64,000 nt of DNA from Melioribacteraceae bacterium 4301-Me (GTDB taxonomy: Bacteria > Bacteroidota > Ignavibacteria > Ignavibacteriales > Melioribacteraceae). Location of the stretch: positions 1 through 64,000 of the forward strand of contig JBGORM010000005.1 of NCBI GenBank assembly GCA_041538185.1. Direction: 5' to 3'. The notes under the pieces are model-generated. The model had not been told where the DNA came from, searched no databases, and saw only the letters and a list, made by a program, of their open reading frames with translations. Shown one piece after another: positions 35,475-44,755 of this stretch. Numbering within the stretch: the first letter of the stretch is position 1; each line of letters begins with the position of its first letter. The position numbers and the translations under genes were made by a program.

Positions 35475-37661
35475 TCAATTTACCGGAATTTTTGTCAGTT
35501 TATTTTCCTCGATAACGAATGTTACTTTTTTATTATCCACTGTAAAGTTTTTAAGGGTTAACTTGCTAATATTTTTAGGCAGCATGGGTTTATATTTTTG
35601 AACGAATCCTTCATCTGTTAGCCTTAATCCTGTATATCCAAATATTACTTGTTGGAGAAAAGCACCTGCACCTGTAATAAAGTTTATTGAATTATTGCTG
35701 TGCGTTTCTGCCAAAACATTAAATGGAGGACGAAGGTAACCCTTTAAGGTTTTTTCGATAGTGAAATTAAATAAGCTGTCAAGTTTAAGTTCAGCTGCAA
35801 TAATTGGTAGAAAGTTAACACCCATATTAGCGCCGGCGCCATTTTTCTTCAAGCTTTCGACCGCATGTAAGAGGTCGTTTCTTTTTACATTATCACTCAT
35901 ATCCATTTGCAGCGGATATGCTAACAAATTAGTAACACTTGACCAAAGTTCTGTAGCCCCTTCTCCAGCAGGAACATTTCCGTAAGTGGGGTGATATTCT
36001 TCTTTTTCATTATAAGGAATGAACATTTTTTTGCTGATTTTCTCCCATTCTGGATTAACTTTTGTGCCAAGTACTTTAGAAGCTTTTATAGCAAGTTCAA
36101 GATTAATTTTTGCAATTGAGTTCGTATAAGTTTCGTTGCTTACATCAACCAGTCCCTCGCTTACGGAAACTACGTTGCCAATTTCATATCTATCCTTTTC
36201 TTTATTATACTTTACTCGACTAACCCAGAAGTTTGCCGTTTCAAAAATCACTTCAGAGCCAAATTGACGCAGCCAGTTTGTATCGCGCATCGCAAGAAAA
36301 TATTGCCATTGAGCAAGTGCAACATCACCAACTATGTGATTTTCTCCAAGTGCGTTTTGATAGGCAAAGAACGGTGTCGTTTCTTTACCGAGTTCATCAG
36401 ACTCCCACGGATACATTGCACCTTTGTATTTATTGATCGCTGCATTTTCTTTTGCACTTTGAAGTGCACAGGACCTAAACATTACCATCGATTTTGCTAT
36501 GCCTGGGTGCATAAACAATAAAGGCGGAAACATATAAGTATCGGCATCCCAAAAAATATGGCCATAGTAACCTGCAGTTGAAAGACCCATAGGCGGAATG
36601 CTAAAGTTTGTATTTTTATCTACACTGCAAAGAAGGTAAAAAATCATCGAGCGAATAATTTTTTGAAATGACAAATCACCGTCTACAATAATATCTGTTT
36701 GCCACAGTCTGTTCCATTCCCTTTTATGATTAAAAAGAAGCCTTTCGAATCCGGTATTTACAGCTTTTCGCGAAATTTCTTTTGCTTTTCGAACCAAATA
36801 ACTTTTATCTGAAGAACCAGAAACAATAGAAATTATTTTGTAAAAAGTATAAGTCTTATTTTTCTCAGCGTTAAATTTTACTTTAATGCTTGCAGAGACT
36901 TTGTCCTTAATAACAGTAATTTTTGGATTACTAATTTTGTCGTCTAACATAATTTCGGATGACTCGGCAACAAAAGTATTTCTCCCTTCACATTTAGAAT
37001 AAATTGTTAAATCCCCGCCAAAGGAATTCTTTTCGGCATTTGATTCAATAACCCTAATAAATCCCGGATACCATTCTTTTGGCCATGCGCCGGGTGGATT
37101 TGGTTCAATTTTTTTCAGTTTTGCAAGTGCCAACCTTTTCGGTTCTTCGCGCTGTTTCAAAGAGAAAGAAAGCACAACTGTATCAGTAAAATCCGTGGTC
37201 AGTTCAAATTTAATAACTGCAAGATTTTTATCGCTTCTTGATACAAAACTAAAAACATTAATTTTTGTTTTACGATTCTCTACATTCCAAATATAGCTTG
37301 TCTCGATTGTCCCATTATACATATCGAGTTTTTGGATGTAATTTTCGAACTGGGTTGTATCTTCAGATGAACTATTTAACCAATTCTTTCCGTTGAAAAA
37401 ATTTATTTTATTCCAAGCAGGCAACTGTGCAATACGCGGGATATCATCTTTACCGTGGTCATACACTTTAATCATATAAGATTCAGCAGCTTCTGTACCC
37501 AATCGGGTTGAAGATAAACTAAAATGTCCGTTGCCAATGTAAGTCGGAAAGTACGGCTGAAAATTCTTTGTTGAAAGAATAAATCCTTCATTTTGTGCGG
37601 ATGAAATGTTCAGCTGAAAAATTGCCATCGCAGCAATGAGTAAAATTCTTTGAAGTTTCAT
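35475..37661 (-). CDS. Secreted GH65-family alpha-glucosidase/trehalase-like enzyme
   Basis: The 728-residue protein begins with a signal peptide (RILLIAAMAIFQLNISSAQ, cleaved near 22). The GH65 beta-sandwich and (alpha/alpha)6 barrel follow. Family marks are GYYGHIFWDADTYMFPPLL, YKGAMYPWESD with ETTPF, and VSVSEGLVDVSNETYTN, in which the Glu aligns with the general acid of the GPDEY motif. GH65 contains acid trehalases, glucosylgalactosyl-hydroxylysine glucosidase, and maltose, trehalose or kojibiose phosphorylases. A periplasmic location argues for a hydrolase. It lies between the TonB receptor and the MFS-trehalase pair. Action on kojibiose- or trehalose-type linkages is inferred. Given the hydroxyproline cluster elsewhere, a collagen-glycan glucosidase role is worth testing. 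Confidence 0.82.
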   Translation of the reverse strand: MKLQRILLIAAMAIFQLNISSAQNEGFILSTKNFQPYFPTYIGNGHFSLSSTRLGTEAAESYMIKVYDHGKDDIPRIAQLPAWNKINFFNGKNWLNSSSEDTTQFENYIQKLDMYNGTIETSYIWNVENRKTKINVFSFVSRSDKNLAVIKFELTTDFTDTVVLSFSLKQREEPKRLALAKLKKIEPNPPGAWPKEWYPGFIRVIESNAEKNSFGGDLTIYSKCEGRNTFVAESSEIMLDDKISNPKITVIKDKVSASIKVKFNAEKNKTYTFYKIISIVSGSSDKSYLVRKAKEISRKAVNTGFERLLFNHKREWNRLWQTDIIVDGDLSFQKIIRSMIFYLLCSVDKNTNFSIPPMGLSTAGYYGHIFWDADTYMFPPLLFMHPGIAKSMVMFRSCALQSAKENAAINKYKGAMYPWESDELGKETTPFFAYQNALGENHIVGDVALAQWQYFLAMRDTNWLRQFGSEVIFETANFWVSRVKYNKEKDRYEIGNVVSVSEGLVDVSNETYTNSIAKINLELAIKASKVLGTKVNPEWEKISKKMFIPYNEKEEYHPTYGNVPAGEGATELWSSVTNLLAYPLQMDMSDNVKRNDLLHAVESLKKNGAGANMGVNFLPIIAAELKLDSLFNFTIEKTLKGYLRPPFNVLAETHSNNSINFITGAGAFLQQVIFGYTGLRLTDEGFVQKYKPMLPKNISKLTLKNFTVDNKKVTFVIEENKLTKIPVN

Positions 37662-37694
37662 ATTATTTTTTTGGCTCTCAGATAATAAACTTTC

Positions 37695-37759
37695 TCAGTG
37701 TCTCCGTGCCTCTGCGGTTTTTTTGTTTTCACCGCAGAGACACAGAGCTACAGAGAATA
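37695..37759. repeat. Intergenic repeat with CTCTGCGGT/ACCGCAGAG hairpin
   Basis: A 9-bp perfect stem (37710-37718 with 37731-37739) is flanked by GTGTCTC and GAGACACAGAG words. It lies between the TonB receptor and GH65 genes and resembles the GTCTCTGCGGT-type repeats scattered in many environmental genomes. It may attenuate transcription between the two genes. Confidence 0.55.
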
Positions 37760-37764
37760 TTTAA

Positions 37765-40449
37765 TTAAAATTGGTAACTTAAAGAAAGCATTGCTCTGCG
37801 CGGCAAAATAGGTCGCGCAACATAATAATAGGTTTTTACACCCGGTGTTCGAGGATTACCTTCTTCCAGACCAATTGATTGATAAAGATTAAGAACATCG
37901 AAGGACAAAGTAACAGCTTCTCCTGGGAATCTATACGATACACCTATATTCATGTAATTATATGCTGGAAGTGTCCAATATAAATTGTACTTTGTATACT
38001 TACCAAGTACCGGGTCATAACTTGCATCTACCTGGTCTCTTGAGCCAACATAATGGAAATCTGCATAAGCTGAAAATCCTTGGTAAGTATAACGAGCACT
38101 CAAATTACCTATTAACTTTGGGATACCGCCGGCAGTGAGCGCCGTACCAGTGCCTTCAACATTTTTGGGATTTGTGTAAGTCCCAACAGCTAATATATTT
38201 AATCCTTCAATTGGAGTAACCGAAACTTCAGCTTCGAGACCAGTTGCTCTGTTATCTGGACTGCTTCTTACAACCCACTTTCCTTGACCTGTAACCGGAT
38301 CTGTTTCAAAGCCTTGTCCTATTATATTTGTTAACTCAACCCAAAATGCATCAGCAGTAAATGAAAGTAATGGCGAGGAATATTTCACACCGCCTTCAAA
38401 TGTAACCACTCTTTTATTACCGAAAATATCAATCTGCTGTTGAGCGGCAGCATCCAAAAATTCATCTAAGGCTGGCATTTTAAATGCGCGGCTGCCCTGA
38501 GCGTAAAAAGCAACATTATTATTTAATTTATAATTTAGTCCAGCTGATAAAGCCCAATCATCAATATTGCGTTTGAAATGTCTGAACGACTTGTTACCCC
38601 ACTGTTCATTATTGTAACGCGTATTTGGATCATTGTCGAGATCAACACTAGAATAATTTTCAGCATCCTGAACGAAATCATTTAATTCGTATCGGAATCC
38701 AACATCAGCACGCAGCTGCTCGGTAAGCTGGAACGACCCGCCAAACATTGTTGATAAAATTGTAGTTGAACCTGTTCCATTACGATATAGAGAATTGTAA
38801 TTTCTGAAACCATTGCTAGTATAGTTTATTGTTCCGGAAGGTGTATTTACAACCAAATCAACAAGACGTGGATTATCCCTTACATCCATTAAAATATCTG
38901 CGAAGTTCCATCTATTGGTTTGAGTGTAATTTGCAAAATATACTCCCAATGTTAATGTGTGCTTTTTGTCGATTGTTTTCAAAATCTGAAGTTGATCTTG
39001 GAAAGCTGACATTGGTTTATTTACTGTTACCAGAGTGCTTGGCGAAAGAAGAGCTAGACCGCCGTTGGAACTCATATCAAAAGGTAGTTTGTTTCCATTT
39101 GCATCAAAGTGATTTGTGTAAAGTAATTGATAAGTAGAGCCGGAAGGTAATCCTAATCCTTTAACCCAGTCATTTGCATTAATTGGATTGCCGGTAAAAA
39201 TTCCGTTCCATCCTTGATTATTAGACATAAGCTGAGCTGAATTCTTAAGTGTCCAATCATCCGGAAATTCAAAATTAACTTCTGTAGTAAGCCAATAAGC
39301 TTGGGTTCTTAAACCATCATCCAACGGAAAATTCAAATCACCAGATGGAGTAGGCACCGTAAGATTATTAGCCTCGTCTGTGTTCATTGCACCGTAATCT
39401 GAAAACCCTGGTACGTATTGAGGATCATCTGGATTTTGAAATGGCAAAGGTAAAATGAATTGATTTCTGTCATCTATAATTTTCAAGGAAGCTTTTATGT
39501 AACCATTGTCAAGGAGTTTAAGTAAATTAGCTTTAATTTGACCGCCGCGTATTCCTGGAAATCCTGGATATCTTGAACCTCTGTCATATCTATAGAAGCC
39601 CCCTATATTAAATCTTAAATCCTCGCTAATTGGTCCCCCAATATTAAAATCATATCTTGCCAATCCTTCAGTAGCAGCGGTAGCTTTTACAATGCCTGAA
39701 AATGTAGGACCGCCGGTCTTATTGATATAATTAATGATTGCGCCAGGTGTATTTGAACCGAATAATGCTGAATTGCCGCCGCGTACTATTTCAATGCTCT
39801 GAATATTCTCGTCCATTCTAAATAAATTATCAGCATTCATAAAAAATGTGTGCATAGTTGGAAATACAGGCAAACCATCTTCCATAAACATCACATATTC
39901 AACACCAAGAATTCCGCGGACACTTATATTTTCGTTAACCTCTCCGCCGGAACTTTCCACTCTTGTGAAACCTGGTACATATCTTAATTGTTCTGTAGTA
40001 CTTCTTGGATTAGCCTGTTCAATCTCCTTTGGCGTAAGTGTGCTGATTGCAACTGAGGATTCCAATTTTGGAATAGGTGAAATTGTACCAGTTACAACTA
40101 CACTTTCAAGATTCAGTACATCTGCAGAAAGTGTGAAATCAACGGTTGAAGTTTCACCCGCTGATACTTTCACTTCTTTTGTTACTGCTTTATAACCAAC
40201 GACGCTTGCTTTAATTTGATAGGTGCCCTCAGCAACATTATTAATTGTGTAATTACCGTTTACATCTGAGGCAGCGCCAGTTGTTGTTCCAATTAAAACA
40301 ACATTTGCAAAAGGAATTGGATTCTTTTGTTCATCTGTAATTTTTCCCTTTATTGTACCCGTGTTTTGTGCGTACAGATGAGCAGTAAAAAGAAAAATTA
40401 GCATTAATGGAATAAAAAATTCCCTAATGCTTGTAAAAAGATTTTTCAT
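37765..40449 (-). CDS. TonB-dependent outer-membrane receptor with CarboxypepD_reg-like domain
   Basis: The 894-residue protein has a signal peptide (to about 28) and an N-terminal carboxypeptidase-regulatory-like beta domain (GTIKGKITDEQKNPIPFANV, about 31-115). A plug domain (about 125-240, with VESSGGEVNENISVRGI) leads into a 22-strand-type barrel ending in the aromatic LSLSYQF. It should import a ligand across the outer membrane using TonB energy. No SusD partner follows, so it is not a classic SusCD pair. The next genes downstream encode GH65, MFS and trehalase, which points to an alpha-glucoside such as trehalose. A sigma-54-like promoter lies about 90 bases upstream. Confidence 0.9.
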   Translation of the reverse strand: MKNLFTSIREFFIPLMLIFLFTAHLYAQNTGTIKGKITDEQKNPIPFANVVLIGTTTGAASDVNGNYTINNVAEGTYQIKASVVGYKAVTKEVKVSAGETSTVDFTLSADVLNLESVVVTGTISPIPKLESSVAISTLTPKEIEQANPRSTTEQLRYVPGFTRVESSGGEVNENISVRGILGVEYVMFMEDGLPVFPTMHTFFMNADNLFRMDENIQSIEIVRGGNSALFGSNTPGAIINYINKTGGPTFSGIVKATAATEGLARYDFNIGGPISEDLRFNIGGFYRYDRGSRYPGFPGIRGGQIKANLLKLLDNGYIKASLKIIDDRNQFILPLPFQNPDDPQYVPGFSDYGAMNTDEANNLTVPTPSGDLNFPLDDGLRTQAYWLTTEVNFEFPDDWTLKNSAQLMSNNQGWNGIFTGNPINANDWVKGLGLPSGSTYQLLYTNHFDANGNKLPFDMSSNGGLALLSPSTLVTVNKPMSAFQDQLQILKTIDKKHTLTLGVYFANYTQTNRWNFADILMDVRDNPRLVDLVVNTPSGTINYTSNGFRNYNSLYRNGTGSTTILSTMFGGSFQLTEQLRADVGFRYELNDFVQDAENYSSVDLDNDPNTRYNNEQWGNKSFRHFKRNIDDWALSAGLNYKLNNNVAFYAQGSRAFKMPALDEFLDAAAQQQIDIFGNKRVVTFEGGVKYSSPLLSFTADAFWVELTNIIGQGFETDPVTGQGKWVVRSSPDNRATGLEAEVSVTPIEGLNILAVGTYTNPKNVEGTGTALTAGGIPKLIGNLSARYTYQGFSAYADFHYVGSRDQVDASYDPVLGKYTKYNLYWTLPAYNYMNIGVSYRFPGEAVTLSFDVLNLYQSIGLEEGNPRTPGVKTYYYVARPILPRRAMLSLSYQF

Positions 40450-40535
40450 GTGACCTCCTCTGTTTTGTTTATCCCTCGTTTAATTGAGAAGCTTTTTGAG
40501 AGTTTTATTCGTTGATAATATCCAAATAAGAAAAC

Positions 40536-40556
40536 AATACAAGTGATATGCCGAAA
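40536..40556 (-). promoter_or_regulatory. Candidate sigma-54 promoter of the trehalose locus
   Basis: On the minus strand TCGGCATATCACTTGTATT carries GG and GT separated by exactly 10 bases (-24 CGGCAT, -12 TTGT). The -12 element has GT instead of GC. It lies about 90 bases upstream of the TonB receptor. A sigma-54 activator gene sits on the other side of the transposase. Confidence 0.45.
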
Positions 40557-40716
40557 ATTTTTCAGAATATCATTATAAAAAAATTACATGTATCTATGTA
40601 TTTTCCATTAAAATAAGCAGAGAAATGTTATTTAATGATTTGAAAATATATTAACAAAATCTAGAGCCACTTCTGGGGATTATCATATTTATAAGAAGAT
40701 TATCAGTTTGGATAAC

Positions 40717-41000
40717 TGTAAGTCGGAACGCCGTTCCGACTGATTCTTGTCGATTCAGCGAATCGACTTACTGTAAGTCGGGACGCTGTCCCGACCTACC
40801 GCCTCTCCAATGTCTACTTTCTTGTCGATTCAGCGAATCGACTTACTGTAGGTCGGGACGCTGTCACGACCCACTGCCTTTCCAATGATTTACTTTCTTG
40901 TCGATTCAGCGAATCGACTTACTGTAAGTCGGGACGCTGTCACGACTAACCGCCTTTTCAATGTCTACCTTCTTGTCGATTCAGCGAATCGACTTACTTT
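40717..41000. repeat. REP array (BIME-like), 75-76 bp units
   Basis: The hairpin GTCGATTC-AGC-GAATCGAC starts at 40749, 40824, 40900 and 40975. It alternates with GTCGGGAC-GCT-GTCCCGAC or its GTCACGAC variant at about 40778, 40853 and 40929. The array opens with AGTCGGAAC-GCC-GTTCCGACT at 40720-40740. The linkers are nearly identical, so this is not CRISPR. It abuts the transposase gene and matches the copy at 41700-41755. Confidence 0.9.
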
Positions 41001-41012
41001 GCGTGGACCGAC

Positions 41013-41669
41013 TCACAGGTACTTACAATAGCTCCATTTCCACTCTTCCCATTTTTCTACCAATCCTGCTTTAACAGGATTATTGAGTACATAACTTATT
41101 GTTTCTAATAATTCATTTTCATTCCGAATCATGTGGTCGTAACTTTCTCCTTGCCAAAATGCTCCTGAAGCACCTAATATCTTACTACATTCTAAAGCTG
41201 TGTGTTTTTTAAGCTCTTGAAGAATTTTTGTTACTACAAAATTTTTTGTTGTTTGCTGAGAAACTATATTGCGTTCTTGTTTTACTAATGGCGTAAAAAT
41301 CACATGGACATGATTTGGCATGATGGTGTAACAAATTAAATCATAAACTTTATTATCTCTATAATGAATTGCTTCACGCACAATTTCTGCAACTTCTTCT
41401 ATAGAAAGCCATTTTGGTCCATTGCTATTATTAGCGAGTAAAGAATCAAATTGAAGAAAGTAATTCTGCTGGTATTTTAAATATTTATCCTTTTTGTCAT
41501 AGCCTTGAGGAAGCGATGCAATTTTACTCAATTCCCGTTCTTTTTCTATCTTTAACTTTTCAATAACTTTTAACGGTATGGAGTTTTTAAGACGGAAAAC
41601 TACATGATATGAGTAGCCTGGAAACTGATAATGTGGAAGATGGCGTTTGTAAAAGTAATTATTTTGCAT
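41013..41669 (-). CDS. REP-associated tyrosine transposase (RAYT, IS200-like Y1 family)
   Basis: The 218-residue protein has the HUH motif in MPNHVHVIF and a candidate catalytic tyrosine in ESYDHMIRNENEL. An N-terminal YHVVFRLKNSIPL strand and the C-terminal YVLNNPVKAGLVEKWEEWKWS complete it, all typical of RAYTs. These single-copy domesticated relatives of IS200/IS605 transposases are thought to spread REP hairpins. It is bracketed by REPs at 40717-41000 and 41700-41755 and appears intact. Confidence 0.92.
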   Translation of the reverse strand: MQNNYFYKRHLPHYQFPGYSYHVVFRLKNSIPLKVIEKLKIEKERELSKIASLPQGYDKKDKYLKYQQNYFLQFDSLLANNSNGPKWLSIEEVAEIVREAIHYRDNKVYDLICYTIMPNHVHVIFTPLVKQERNIVSQQTTKNFVVTKILQELKKHTALECSKILGASGAFWQGESYDHMIRNENELLETISYVLNNPVKAGLVEKWEEWKWSYCKYL

Positions 41670-41699
41670 ATAATAAAATTCCGGTTTGTTTCACAAACT

Positions 41700-41755
41700 A
41701 TAAGTCGGAACGCCGTTCCGACTGATTCTTGTCGATTCAGCGAATCGACTTACTT
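41700..41755. repeat. REP pair on the upstream side of the RAYT gene
   Basis: AGTCGGAAC-GCC-GTTCCGACT is followed by TGATTCTT and GTCGATTC-AGC-GAATCGAC-TTACT. It is a near-exact direct repeat, of about 54 bases, of 40718-40774. Its last bases overlap the stop codon of the regulator gene (41750-41752), so the hairpins may act as that transcript's 3' end. Confidence 0.9.
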
Positions 41756-43213
41756 TAATCCAAGTTCTTTACACAGCCTGTGAAAATTTGGCGGTGCAAT
41801 CCCAAGTTTTGCTGCTGCTTCTGCATCAGTAGAGGAATTACTCCTAACAAATTTTATATAACGTCTGCGAAATTCCTCTTCGGCTTCTTTCATTGGCAAA
41901 ACATTTTCTTTAGGTGTCAAGGCAAAGTTAAATTCACTAAAGACATTTTTTGCACCCAAACTAAATTCTACTATATTAATATCAATTTTGCCATTGCTTA
42001 AAAGTACTAATCTCTGCGCTACATTTTTTAACTGCCTAACATTCCCCGGCCAACTGTAATTTAACAAATATTCCCATGCATCACTTTCTATTTGAGGATA
42101 AGAAATTCCTTGCTCATTAACGTAAAATTCCAAATAATATCTTAACAAATCTGGTATGTCTTCATGTCTTTCTCTCAGCGGTGGGATGTAGATATTAAGA
42201 ACATTAAGCCTATAATAAAGATCTTCACGAAATTGTTTTTCACTAATCAATTGCAAAAGGTTTTTATTAGTCGCTGCAATAACAGACACATTAACAGTGA
42301 CAGTATCTTTTCTGCCAATTTTATCGATTTCTCCAGTTTCAAGTACGCGAAGAAGTTTGGCTTGAGCCGCTAAAGGCAACTCACTAATTTCATCAAGGAA
42401 TAAAGTCCCTTCGTGTGCTTGTTCAAATAGACCAGTTTTATCTGACTTCGCATCTGTAAACGAGCCCTTTTCGTATCCAAATAATTCACTTTCGATAAGT
42501 TGAAAAGGAATAGCAGAACAATTTACTGTTACAAATTTCTCAAACTTTCTTTTGCTTTTGTAATGAATATTTCTTGCAATAAGTTCTTTGCCAGTGCCCG
42601 ATTCACCGATGATTAATACATTAGTGTTTATCTGAGAATATTTTTCTATTAACAATTTAATATTATTAGTTATAGTTGATGAGCCAATAATTTTCCATCT
42701 TTCCATTTTAGATTGCAAATTATCTTCAAGCTTGCTTTTCGACCGCGACTTTTCCATTTCTAATTTTTTGTTCTCTAGTTGAAGTCTTCTCTTTTCATAG
42801 CCGTTCATTATTGCAAGGATAAAATCAGTCGGCTGATAAACGAAGTCTTCCATATCAGTTGGATTTTTAGTGCCAAACCAGAAAGCTCCATTTTCAATTA
42901 GTTCGTTTGCAAATTCCGGATCAGATTGGTTAATGGTCATTTTTGTAATTATAATTACTTGAATTGTAGGGTCAATAGATTTGATTTCTTTTATAAGTTC
43001 TTTCCCATAAAGTCCACCGGAAATTTGATAATCCAAAATAACTACATCTAACTGTCCCAAAAATTTTTTTAAGCTTTCCAAAGCATCATAACCGGTTGAA
43101 ACAATGTCTTTTACATGAATGATATTACTGTAAAGCTTAAGTGTATTTTGAATTCTCCTTACGTCAAATTCTTCATCTTCTATTATCAGAACATTTATTC
43201 TTTCTTGTTTCAT
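41750..43213 (-). CDS. NtrC-family sigma-54 response regulator of the sugar-sensing unit
   Basis: The 487-residue regulator has a receiver domain (Asp61 in VVILDYQISGG) and an AAA+ domain with Walker A (IIGESGTGKELIA). The sigma-54 contact loop is GSFTDA in place of GAFTGA; the GAFTDA-type variant is known in active members. A Walker B (LFLDEISELP) and a C-terminal Fis-like helix-turn-helix (DAEAAAKLGIAPPNFHRL) complete it. It follows the kinase and sugar-binding-protein genes on the same strand. The TonB-receptor promoter at 40536-40556 is a natural candidate target. Confidence 0.92.
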   Translation of the reverse strand: MKQERINVLIIEDEEFDVRRIQNTLKLYSNIIHVKDIVSTGYDALESLKKFLGQLDVVILDYQISGGLYGKELIKEIKSIDPTIQVIIITKMTINQSDPEFANELIENGAFWFGTKNPTDMEDFVYQPTDFILAIMNGYEKRRLQLENKKLEMEKSRSKSKLEDNLQSKMERWKIIGSSTITNNIKLLIEKYSQINTNVLIIGESGTGKELIARNIHYKSKRKFEKFVTVNCSAIPFQLIESELFGYEKGSFTDAKSDKTGLFEQAHEGTLFLDEISELPLAAQAKLLRVLETGEIDKIGRKDTVTVNVSVIAATNKNLLQLISEKQFREDLYYRLNVLNIYIPPLRERHEDIPDLLRYYLEFYVNEQGISYPQIESDAWEYLLNYSWPGNVRQLKNVAQRLVLLSNGKIDINIVEFSLGAKNVFSEFNFALTPKENVLPMKEAEEEFRRRYIKFVRSNSSTDAEAAAKLGIAPPNFHRLCKELGLK

Positions 43214-43269
43214 AAAAGCCTCGTTAATATATATAGATTACTGTTAGTCGCTAATTTTCAAAAAGACAG

Positions 43270-44733
43270 TTAAACAGCGGTAATGAAAAATACCGCCCCT
43301 TGATTTGTGTTGTAAGCATCTAAAGTCCAACCACAAAGTTTACAAATTTCATAAGCAATATAACAACCATATCCTGCGTGACCTAAGGAATTTTTAGTGG
43401 TTGAATTTTCAAGAAAAATTTTTTTTATGCCGTTCTCATTTGTCTCTAATAAATAAGGCGCAATCCCCGAGCCGTTATCCGAAATGTAAATGTTTATTTT
43501 ATTTAGTTGCTCATCAAAAGTTGTCTTAATTTCAATAACAATATTTTTCTTTTGATTATGGTCGATGCTGTTTTGAATTAACGGTTCCAAAATCTGCCAT
43601 ACTACATACTCATTAATATTAATTGAAGGAAGATTTTCCATCAGCATAAGATTAAATGTACACTGATTGCCTTCTTTATATACTCTCTTAAAAATATTAT
43701 TAACAATAAATTCTATAACTGAATTGATATTCGTGTTAAATGTTGAGTTTCTTATAACATTTATTGGCGGGTTATAAGTTTTCATATCGTAAATAACTCT
43801 TCCCATAAAGCCTGAATATTTTGACAAACGAATACGGACTGTTTCTAAGTTTTCGTGGGTGAGGTTGCGTAAATCTTCTTTAATAAAGCCTACAATTTTT
43901 TCTGCCTTGTGATGGGCATGATATATTTTTTTAGTAAAGAATGATTCTTTTTGACTTTCTATTCTCTCCTTAAGTTCTTTTTCTTTATGCTTGAACAACT
44001 GATATTGAGCCATATCTCTGTCCTTAACAAGAAATGTAGTAATTGAAAACATAGCAAGTAGGCTGAGAAGTATTACTGCAGAAATTAAAGCACCACTTTG
44101 ATCGTAAGAGCTAGCAACAGCCTTAGTAATATTTTTAAAATCGGGCGATACTTTCAAATAAACAGCACCAAGAACCTCTCCGTGTTTCGAAAAAGGGACT
44201 AATATATGGAACGTATGCGTCCCCTCTTTTAATGTAGCTATAGATTCCATTTTAAAGAGTGTATTTTGAGATTTATTAAACCATTCCTTTGCTTTTTCTC
44301 GTTTTTTTGTTGACGTAGACTTAGGCAGTAATCCTTTTGTTAAATAATCAAAAAGATCGCTACCTTGGTCAATATCGATAATTTTATTGTCGGATGTTTT
44401 GAACAACAAACAAATATCCTCTACATTTTTTTGCAATATTTGTTGACTTAAAGTAAAATCAAGTGCTTCGGAAGTAGAAGTGCGAAATTCCGATGTTGCA
44501 TTAGGCGAATTGAAAGTAGGTTGAAGTAAAAGTTCCAGCGAGGTTGTTGCCAAATCAGCTAAACGTTCTGCTGTATCCCATCTGTACAATTCTATTGACT
44601 TGTTTACAACATTATCTACCGACCTTACATTTATATAAGCCAACATTACTTGTGAAAGAATAACAATTAATATTAAAATTATAACATGGTAGAGCTGAAA
44701 ATGATATGATTTAAACTCTTTTAGTGATATCAT
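43270..44733 (-). CDS. Membrane histidine kinase with atypical DHp region
   Basis: The 487-residue protein has transmembrane helices at about 14-36 and 213-236 around a periplasmic sensor domain of about 175 residues. The dimerisation region lacks the usual SHELRTP. The histidines available are His272, His274 and His275 in IYHAHHKAEKIVGFIKEDL, and His294 in the following helix. The HATPase is clear (EPLIQNSIDHN, SDNGSGIAPYLL, GHAGYGCYIAYEICK). It lies between the sugar-binding-protein and sigma-54-regulator genes, so it probably relays their signal. The phospho-site needs experiment. Confidence 0.82.
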   Translation of the reverse strand: MISLKEFKSYHFQLYHVIILILIVILSQVMLAYINVRSVDNVVNKSIELYRWDTAERLADLATTSLELLLQPTFNSPNATSEFRTSTSEALDFTLSQQILQKNVEDICLLFKTSDNKIIDIDQGSDLFDYLTKGLLPKSTSTKKREKAKEWFNKSQNTLFKMESIATLKEGTHTFHILVPFSKHGEVLGAVYLKVSPDFKNITKAVASSYDQSGALISAVILLSLLAMFSITTFLVKDRDMAQYQLFKHKEKELKERIESQKESFFTKKIYHAHHKAEKIVGFIKEDLRNLTHENLETVRIRLSKYSGFMGRVIYDMKTYNPPINVIRNSTFNTNINSVIEFIVNNIFKRVYKEGNQCTFNLMLMENLPSININEYVVWQILEPLIQNSIDHNQKKNIVIEIKTTFDEQLNKINIYISDNGSGIAPYLLETNENGIKKIFLENSTTKNSLGHAGYGCYIAYEICKLCGWTLDAYNTNQGAVFFITAV

Positions 44734-44755
44734 TTTTTACCTCGTTTTCTTTACT

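Noticed and set aside
40717..41000. Possible CRISPR array
   Set aside because: The units are 75-76 bp with two hairpins each and nearly identical linkers, and a RAYT gene is adjacent, so they are REPs.
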